Of a stretch of DNA of 6,224 nucleotides, positions 1 through 4,538 are shown in pieces. Position 1 is the stretch's first letter; every line of letters starts with the position of its first letter. Origin of the DNA: Lysobacterales bacterium (GTDB lineage: Bacteria; Pseudomonadota; Gammaproteobacteria; Xanthomonadales; SZUA-36); assembly GCA_026193295.1 (NCBI GenBank), contig JAPHSB010000200.1, positions 1 to 6,224 of the forward strand, in the 5' to 3' direction. The position numbers and the translations under genes are program-made. The notes under the pieces are model-generated. The model was not told the DNA's origin. It ran no database searches and saw only the letters and a program-made list of their open reading frames with translations.

Positions 1-358
1 GCAGACCGCGCTCGGCGGTCACCAGAGTATCCTCCAGCTCACGGCCCCCGGCGGGCGCCTGTACCAATCGCGGCAAGCCATCATCGAGGGTGTCGCGGGC
101 AGCAGGTACCTCGAGCTGCAACCGCCCACCGGGGCGATGTACGCATTTCCCAGCGTTAAGCCGGACGTCTTGCCCGATTTCCACGATCAGCGATTCGCGC
201 TCGAATTGCTCGAGAAGAAACACGTGCTGATCGCCCCGGGCAGCAGTTTCAACGTGCCGTACCGCAACCATTTCCGGATCACGACACTGCCCGACGAGCG
301 GCAGATGCAAATCGTGTTTCAACGCATGGAAGAAGTGCTGGACCTGCTGGCGGGCTAG
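1..358 (+). CDS. alaA: Alanine/glutamate-pyruvate aminotransferase AlaA, C-terminal fragment
   Basis: This is the last 118 codons of a PLP-dependent class I aminotransferase; the first complete codon is at position 2, the stop is TAG at 356-358, and the start lies outside the window. The fragment opens with QTALGGHQSI and continues with PGGRLYQSR, PPTGAMYAFP and HFRITTLP. From memory, this closely follows the end of E. coli AlaA (YfbQ), which has QTALGGYQSI, PGGRLYEQR, GALYMFP and HFRIVTLP. The arginine of FRITTLP (fragment residue 92) is the family's substrate-carboxylate-binding arginine. The PLP lysine lies upstream and cannot be checked. AlaA interconverts alanine + 2-oxoglutarate and pyruvate + glutamate in the cytoplasm. 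The gene converges on the lipoprotein gene across a 539-bp spacer, with no clear hairpin-plus-T terminator after its stop. Another aminotransferase of the same subgroup is possible but less likely. Confidence 0.82.
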   Translation, partial: QTALGGHQSILQLTAPGGRLYQSRQAIIEGVAGSRYLELQPPTGAMYAFPSVKPDVLPDFHDQRFALELLEKKHVLIAPGSSFNVPYRNHFRITTLPDERQMQIVFQRMEEVLDLLAG

Positions 359-645
359 CTGTCAATTCCAGCAACTTTGTTTACAGAACTGAGGGAACTG
401 TTAACTGGAAACACTTAACACGGGCAGAGGGACCCGGCCGGTGGCGGCGGCTGCGGCTCATGGCTCAGCGGTCGCTTCGGGACTCCCCTCGCAGCCCGGC
501 GGAATGGACGGGGTCGCTCATACAGCACATCCCTGATACTGGATGAGCTCGATTGCCCATCCGGGCCAATCGTCCCCTATTCTGCCGGTCTGCTCGGCGC
601 TTCGAAATCGCCGAATCCGCCGCCACCGACCGGGTCTGGCAAGCC

Positions 646-688
646 GTGCCACCACGCATACCACAGGACACGCTTATTCGGGTGGTAC
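646..688. repeat. Imperfect inverted repeat (8-bp stem)
   Basis: GTGCCACC (646-653) pairs with GGTGGTAC (681-688) over eight base pairs, one of them G-U, enclosing a 27-nt loop. It lies 14 nt before the larger palindromic element at 703-798, so the two may be parts of one structured element. There is no T tract after it on either strand, so an intrinsic terminator is unlikely. A chance hairpin in GC-rich DNA cannot be excluded. Confidence 0.35.
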
Positions 689-702
689 AAGCCGGGAAGA
701 GT

Positions 703-798
703 GAGCGTGCTCTATCCAGGACCGTATGCGTCAGGGATGACGCATCCGAGCCTACAGGGAAGTACTCGTGGCGTGTCCTGGATGGAGCATGGTCGCTC
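703..798. repeat. Composite palindromic intergenic element
   Basis: A 96-nt element is bounded by a long imperfect inverted repeat. GAGCG (703-707) pairs with CGCTC (794-798), and TGCTC (708-712) with GAGCA (785-789). T713 can wobble with G784, and ATCCAGGAC (714-722) pairs perfectly with GTCCTGGAT (775-783). That gives 20 paired positions with a single 4-nt bulge (TGGT, 790-793). Inside lie a perfect hairpin (726-745) and a weak CGAG/CTCG stem (747-750 and 765-768), so the whole folds as a branched, cloverleaf-like structure. It sits between two convergent genes, a usual place for dispersed palindromic repeats in gammaproteobacteria. Membership of a multi-copy family is inference; only one copy is visible here. 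A structured RNA or bidirectional terminator are alternatives, but there is no flanking T tract. Confidence 0.6.
726..745. repeat. Perfect 8-bp hairpin within the element
   Basis: ATGCGTCA (726-733) and TGACGCAT (738-745) are exact reverse complements separated by GGGA. The stem and tetraloop lie just inside the left arm of the 703-798 element. Confidence 0.7.
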
Positions 799-871
799 TC
801 AACCGGCGCGCCGAATCGAAGGACAGAACGAATCCTGGAGAATGCGTATACAACCTTGCTGGAATTCACAG

Positions 872-901
872 CTAGCCCGACGATCGCCCCGGTTGGGCTA
901 G
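872..901 (-). terminator. Hairpin overlapping the lipoprotein stop codon, possible terminator
   Basis: CTAGCCC (872-878) pairs with GGGCTAG (895-901). The stem extends through a G-U, an A-U and a C-G pair to about 10 bp around a 10-nt loop. The stem contains the minus-strand stop codon (898-900). Convergent position favours a transcript-end or RNA-stabilising role, but no U tract follows on either strand, so it is not a textbook intrinsic terminator. Confidence 0.35.
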
Positions 902-2022
902 GGCAGGGTCAGGGGGTCATCCATCAGTTCCGTGGGGGCGAGTTCGCGCGCCCGCTCCAGGCTGGCGTACGCCAGCTCGGTATTCCCGGCGAAATACTGT
1001 GCCTGCGCCAGGGTGTAATAAAAGCGGTATTCGTTGCCCTCCAGCCGGATGGCGCGGTTCAGCAGATCGATGGCGTCGGACCAGCGCTGCTCCTCATTGG
1101 CGACTTCAGCAAGGTGATGCAGGTAGTAGGGATTGTCGCGGCGGTTTCTATCGACCTGCCGCGCGATTGCCGCAGCGGCTTGCAGGTCGCCTTCCTCAGT
1201 GTACACGGTGTGCAGGTTGTTCAGCGCCATGGTGTTCTGTGGATTCAGGTCAATGGCCGTGCGGTAGCAGAGCATGGCATCCGCAGTCTGTTCGTTGCGG
1301 CGGAATACAACGCCGAGGTTGGACCAGACGTAGGCCAGGCCGGGGCGGGCTTCCAACGCTTTGCTGAAATAGGCATGCGCCAGCGGCAGATCATTCCCGA
1401 TCAGCGCGTCGGCCCCCAGGTTATTGTAGTACTGCGCCAGCGCTTCCTCGTCGTCCATCCGGCGGGTCTCTTCCAGCGGCATTTTTTTGCGGCGGCTGAC
1501 GTCGATAATGTACCTGCTGCCCCATTCGGCGACCACGGCGTTTACGTGCTTGCTGACCAGCAAGGTCTCGTTCACGGCGCTCCACTCGGGGGGCACAATA
1601 ACCTCCTGGAACCACGCTTTCAGCCCCGCGTCGCGCGCCATGGCGACGAACATGCTTGAAAACGTCAGGCAGTTGCCGCGGCCGGCCCGGAAAGCCTCGT
1701 CCGCGGGCAGAGTGATCATGGGGTCGTAATCGAAGTGCAGCAGATAGGGATCGAGGGCGGCGTACGCCAGCCTCCAGGCCTTGCTTGCATTGTTGCTGCT
1801 TCGCTTCGCATAGCGCTCGGTGAATTCACGCATTTCCGGTGTCAGGCGCAGCAAATCGACGTCCGGGATTTCGAACGGCGCATGGCCAGCCAATGCGGGG
1901 ATAGCCGGCTGCCGCGGTGGGGCCGAGGAACAGGCCGCAAGCAACATCGCCACAAGCACGGCAGGCAGGCGCCATGCCGTGCCGCGGCGCGACAATCCAT
2001 GCCGGTTTTCGTTTGCCATCAT
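898..2022 (-). CDS. Transglutaminase-like/TPR lipoprotein
   Basis: This is a predicted envelope lipoprotein of 374 residues, counted from the ATG at 2020-2022; an adjacent ATG at 2017-2019 is equally plausible. An upstream frame runs to a TTG at 2115, but only the ATG pair puts a normal signal peptide at the N-terminus: basic residues, a hydrophobic run (PAVLVAMLL) and the lipobox LAAC with Cys31. Neither ATG has a good Shine-Dalgarno. A transglutaminase-like core follows, with the triad readable as Cys118 (in RGNCLTFSS), His159 (in SKHVNAVV) and Asp174 (in YIIDVS). Five 34-residue TPR units then run from about residue 195 to 364. Transglutaminase-fold proteins include cysteine proteases and peptide-modifying enzymes, and TPRs bind partner proteins. 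A role in envelope or peptidoglycan-associated processing is inference, and no specific substrate can be named. The gene is convergent with alaA and divergent from serC. An A7 run on its coding strand (1482-1488) lies between the two domains. Confidence 0.85.
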   Translation of the reverse strand: MMANENRHGLSRRGTAWRLPAVLVAMLLAACSSAPPRQPAIPALAGHAPFEIPDVDLLRLTPEMREFTERYAKRSSNNASKAWRLAYAALDPYLLHFDYDPMITLPADEAFRAGRGNCLTFSSMFVAMARDAGLKAWFQEVIVPPEWSAVNETLLVSKHVNAVVAEWGSRYIIDVSRRKKMPLEETRRMDDEEALAQYYNNLGADALIGNDLPLAHAYFSKALEARPGLAYVWSNLGVVFRRNEQTADAMLCYRTAIDLNPQNTMALNNLHTVYTEEGDLQAAAAIARQVDRNRRDNPYYLHHLAEVANEEQRWSDAIDLLNRAIRLEGNEYRFYYTLAQAQYFAGNTELAYASLERARELAPTELMDDPLTLP

Positions 2023-2214
2023 ACTGTTGGAACAGCAGCCCGATACCCAGGTTCCATGATAATCCTTCGCGTCCCGATGGGTAGGGCTTGCACCGAGGCT
2101 CATGAGGCGGGTCAACGCCCTTGCGAATGGTGCTGGCTATCCCCACCTGAATAGCCGAGACTGGCTCGGATTTGAACCCGGCACAACCTGCAGCATCCAT
2201 TCGGAGCAAACACC
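2023..2214. promoter_or_regulatory. Divergent control region between the lipoprotein gene and serC
   Basis: This 192-bp region must carry the minus-strand promoter of the lipoprotein gene and probably the plus-strand promoter of serC. I cannot assign confident -35/-10 boxes in either direction. It contains GGCTAT (2135-2140) with ATAGCC (2151-2156), a 6-bp inverted repeat with a 10-nt gap. It also contains CCGAG (2155-2159) with CTCGG (2165-2169), a 5-bp hairpin with a 5-nt loop. The two share bases 2155-2156 and cannot both form at once. They could be an operator or a leader structure, but this is unproven. Confidence 0.4.
2203..2206 (+). promoter_or_regulatory. Ribosome binding site of serC
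   Basis: GGAG lies 8 nt before the ATG at 2215. It supports this start over any internal one, and the expected N-terminal NFSSGP motif follows at residue 11. Confidence 0.7.
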
Positions 2215-3333
2215 ATGAGACCCGCCGAACGACCGGCCAACCCGAATTTTTCCTCGGGACCCTGCAGCAAGCGGCCCGGCTACGATGTGAGCCGCCTGTC
2301 GCTGGAAACCCTGGGGCGCTCGCACCGCTCGGCGCCAGGCAAGCAGGTTCTGGGGCGGGTTTGCAGCGAAACGGCAGACTTGCTGGGCTTGCCGGACGGG
2401 TATCGCGTGGGCGTGGTGCCAGCCTCCGACACCGGCGCCGTCGAAATGGCGCTATGGTCTCTGCTCGGGCCGCGCCCGGTCGACGTGTTCGCCTGGGAGT
2501 CGTTTGGGCAGGGATGGCTGGTGGACATCACCAAACAACTCAAGCTCGAGCAGGTGCGGACCTTTACCGCATCATACGGGGAGCTTCCGGATCTGGGCCA
2601 GGCCGACCCATCCCACGACATCGTATTCACCTGGAACGGCACCACGTCGGGTGTGAAGGTGCCGAACGGCGATTGGATCGACCCTGACCGAACGGGCCTG
2701 ACCATATGCGACGCGACCTCGGCGGTGTTCGCGATGGATTTGCCCTGGCACAAGCTGGACGTCGTCACCTACAGTTGGCAGAAGGTGCTCGGCGGCGAAG
2801 GCGCTCACGGCATGCTGATCCTGGGCCCGCGGGCGGTGGAACGCCTGGAAATCCATACGCCGCCCTGGCCGCTGCCGAAGATTTTCCGTTTGACCAAGGG
2901 CGGCAAGCTGATCGAGGGCATCTTTCAGGGCGCTACGATCAACACGCCCTCGATGCTGTGCGTGGCTGATTACCTGGACGCGCTGAAATGGCTGAGCGAG
3001 ATCGGTGGGCTCAATGCCGCAATCGAGCGCTCGCAGCGCAATTTGGCCGTGATCGAGGCGTTTGTGACCAGTCGCGACTGGATCCACTTCCTGGCCGTTG
3101 ATCCGACTCAGCGCTCCAACACCAGTGTCTGCCTGACCGTGGACCTCGCCGATGACAAGGTCAAGGCGATGACCGCGCTGCTTGACCGCGAAGGGGTGGC
3201 CCACGACATCGGCGCGTACCGTGACGCCCCCGCAGGGTTGCGTATCTGGTGCGGCGCTACCGTCGAAGCCAGCGACCTGAAGAAACTGATGCCGTGGCTG
3301 GAATGGGCCTACCGGCAAGTGAGCGAGGAATAA
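2215..3333 (+). CDS. serC: Phosphoserine aminotransferase (Methanosarcina/alphaproteobacterial type)
   Basis: This PLP enzyme converts 3-phosphohydroxypyruvate + glutamate to O-phosphoserine + 2-oxoglutarate, the second step of serine synthesis, in the cytoplasm. Its 372 residues show the fold-type I class V pattern. N-terminal NFSSGP (11-16) and the GRSHRS segment (34-39) lie near the substrate site. TWNGTTSG is at 139-146, Asp166 in ICDATSA should bind the pyridine nitrogen, and Lys190 in YSWQKVLGG is the Schiff-base lysine. TINTPS (241-246) reaches the neighbouring subunit's site. The wording of these motifs and the length fit the subgroup known from Methanosarcina and Rhizobiales (TIGR01365-like) better than the E. 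coli SerC of about 362 residues. It is followed after 7 nt by serA, a clear co-transcribed pair. The subfamily call rests on remembered motifs, while the general function is secure. Confidence 0.92.
   Translation: MRPAERPANPNFSSGPCSKRPGYDVSRLSLETLGRSHRSAPGKQVLGRVCSETADLLGLPDGYRVGVVPASDTGAVEMALWSLLGPRPVDVFAWESFGQGWLVDITKQLKLEQVRTFTASYGELPDLGQADPSHDIVFTWNGTTSGVKVPNGDWIDPDRTGLTICDATSAVFAMDLPWHKLDVVTYSWQKVLGGEGAHGMLILGPRAVERLEIHTPPWPLPKIFRLTKGGKLIEGIFQGATINTPSMLCVADYLDALKWLSEIGGLNAAIERSQRNLAVIEAFVTSRDWIHFLAVDPTQRSNTSVCLTVDLADDKVKAMTALLDREGVAHDIGAYRDAPAGLRIWCGATVEASDLKKLMPWLEWAYRQVSEE
3325..3330 (+). promoter_or_regulatory. Ribosome binding site of serA, inside the serC 3' end
   Basis: GAGGAA forms the last two sense codons of serC and lies 10 nt before the serA ATG at 3341. 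The overlap suggests coupled translation of the two genes. Confidence 0.6.
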
Positions 3334-3340
3334 GACCGCC

Positions 3341-4510
3341 ATGTACCGGATCAAAACCTACAACCAGATTGCCGATATCGGGCTCAGCCGCTTCCCGCGC
3401 GAACGCTACGAGGTGAGCCCGGATGTCGACCGCCCGGACGCGTTCATCCTGCGCAGTCATAAGCTGCACGGCGAACCGGTGCCGGACACCTTGCTCGCCG
3501 TGGCCCGGGCCGGGGCCGGGGTCAACAACGTCCCGGTGGACGAGTTCACGCACAAGGGCGTGGTGGTGTTCAACACCCCCGGCGCCAACGCCAACGCCGT
3601 CAAGGAGTTGGTTACCGCGGCCCTGCTGCTGGGTTCGCGGCGCATCCTCGATGGCATGAACCGCGTGCAACAGCTCACGGACATCGACGATCCTGAGCAA
3701 ATGGCCAGGCAACTGGAAAAGGAAAAGAAACAGTTTGCCGGTAGCGAGATCGCCGGCAGGACACTCGGCGTGGTCGGTCTGGGGGCCATCGGGTCCATGG
3801 TTGCCAACGTCGCGCTCGAACTCGGCATGCAGGTGGCCGGTTTTGATCCGGCCTTGTCGGTGGAGGCGGCCTGGCGCCTGTCGAGCCGGGTTCAGAAGGT
3901 CGACAGCCTGGACGCCCTGCTGCGCCTTTCCGATTTTGTAACCCTGCATGTGCCGGCGATCGAGCAGACCCATCACCTGATCGATGCCGAAGCGCTGCAG
4001 CGATTCAAGCCCGGCGCCAAGTTGCTCAACTTCGCGCGCGAACAGGTTGTCGATGTGGATGCCGTCATCGCTGCTCTGGAGCGGGGCGCCCTCGGTGCCT
4101 ACATTACCGATTTCCCGGTGCCGGCGCTGCTCGGGCGCAAGGATACGCTGCTGTTTCCGCACCTGGGAGCCAGCACCGCGGAGGCCGAGGAGAACTGCTC
4201 AGTGATGGCGGCGGATCAGTTGATGGACTTCCTGGAGAACGGCAACATCGTGAACTCGGTGAATTACCCGCAAACCCGCATGGTGCGGAACGGTGGCTAT
4301 CGTATAACCTTCGCCAATGACAACGTGCCACGCGTGCTGGGCACAGTGCTGTCGGTGCTGGCCGACCACAACGTCAACGTGCTCGACATGGTCAACAAGA
4401 GCCTGCGGGATATCGCCTACAACATCATCGATATCGAGAGCGAGCCGACCCCCGCCATCATCGAGGCGATCGCCGCAGCAGAAGGCGTGATGCACGTTCG
4501 CGTTCTCTGA
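3341..4510 (+). CDS. serA: D-3-phosphoglycerate dehydrogenase, short ACT-domain type
   Basis: This enzyme catalyses NAD-dependent oxidation of 3-phosphoglycerate to 3-phosphohydroxypyruvate, the first and committed step of serine synthesis, in the cytoplasm. The 389 residues start with a split substrate domain (about 1-95 and 275-305) containing ARAGAGVNNVP and FNTPGANANAVKE. A Rossmann domain follows, with GLGAIG (146-151) and Asp169 for the NAD ribose. Catalytic Arg233 lies in NFAREQVVD and catalytic His274 in PHLGAST. The C-terminal ACT domain (about 319-389) probably mediates serine feedback, as in related enzymes. The size and single ACT domain match the short SerA group also found in Firmicutes, unlike the E. 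coli enzyme of about 410 residues or the long form of about 530. One oddity is that the usual catalytic Glu after the DF/DVF motif appears to be Pro261 (ITDFPVPALL). It is co-transcribed with serC, and ppc follows 21 nt downstream. A related 2-hydroxyacid dehydrogenase is unlikely given the serC partner. Confidence 0.92.
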   Translation: MYRIKTYNQIADIGLSRFPRERYEVSPDVDRPDAFILRSHKLHGEPVPDTLLAVARAGAGVNNVPVDEFTHKGVVVFNTPGANANAVKELVTAALLLGSRRILDGMNRVQQLTDIDDPEQMARQLEKEKKQFAGSEIAGRTLGVVGLGAIGSMVANVALELGMQVAGFDPALSVEAAWRLSSRVQKVDSLDALLRLSDFVTLHVPAIEQTHHLIDAEALQRFKPGAKLLNFAREQVVDVDAVIAALERGALGAYITDFPVPALLGRKDTLLFPHLGASTAEAEENCSVMAADQLMDFLENGNIVNSVNYPQTRMVRNGGYRITFANDNVPRVLGTVLSVLADHNVNVLDMVNKSLRDIAYNIIDIESEPTPAIIEAIAAAEGVMHVRVL

Positions 4511-4538
4511 TTTGATATATTGCCGCTCATCATGAGCG
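4511..4538 (+). promoter_or_regulatory. serA-ppc spacer with AT-rich block and start-codon palindrome
   Basis: The 21-nt gap after the serA stop holds TTTGATATATT, which includes a -10-like TATATT (4516-4521), but there is no convincing -35. A perfect 7-bp palindrome follows, CGCTCAT (4524-4530) and ATGAGCG (4532-4538) around a single C, and its right arm begins with the ppc ATG. No Shine-Dalgarno sequence is visible before that ATG. Co-transcription with serA, or a promoter giving a nearly leaderless ppc transcript, are both possible. Confidence 0.4.

Larger units (their letters stand above)
359..897. other. Convergent intergenic spacer, 539 bp
   Basis: No convincing gene is seen here on either strand. 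The first 60 bases (361-420) are noticeably AT-richer than the rest and contain a TTCCAG/CTGGAA pair (366-371 and 405-410) and a TGTTAA/TTAACA pair (399-404 and 415-420). Both could be weak 3'-end structures for alaA, but neither is followed by a T tract. Bases 421-640 are GC-rich with nothing recognisable beyond a weak GGATG/CATCC hairpin (541-562). Bases 646-798 are dense in inverted repeats, listed separately. Open frames crossing this region (for example 465-869 on the minus strand) show no recognisable protein features or good ribosome binding site. Confidence 0.6.

Noticed and set aside
465..869. Minus-strand open frame of 134 codons in the spacer
   Set aside because: It has no recognisable domain and runs through the inverted-repeat element, and its composition looks like chance translation of structured non-coding DNA.
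553..1659. Plus-strand open frame of 368 codons antisense to the lipoprotein gene
   Set aside because: It lacks recognisable motifs, and most of it mirrors the GC-rich coding strand of a well-supported lipoprotein/TPR gene. Its first part crosses the palindromic spacer.
2165..2181. tRNA T-arm-like string (GGATTTGAACC) that would read on the minus strand
   Set aside because: The flanking bases do not form a 5-bp T stem, and no acceptor or anticodon arm can be built around it.
1826..2209. Minus-strand open frame overlapping the lipoprotein N-terminus
   Set aside because: It is out of frame with the signal peptide and triad, has no motifs of its own, and crosses the divergent promoter region.
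2572..3354. Minus-strand open frame of 260 codons opposite serC
   Set aside because: It is a shadow of serC, where the PLP lysine and flanking motifs are intact on the plus strand.
3257..4162. Minus-strand open frame of 301 codons opposite serC/serA
   Set aside because: It is a shadow of serA, which has all expected dehydrogenase motifs.
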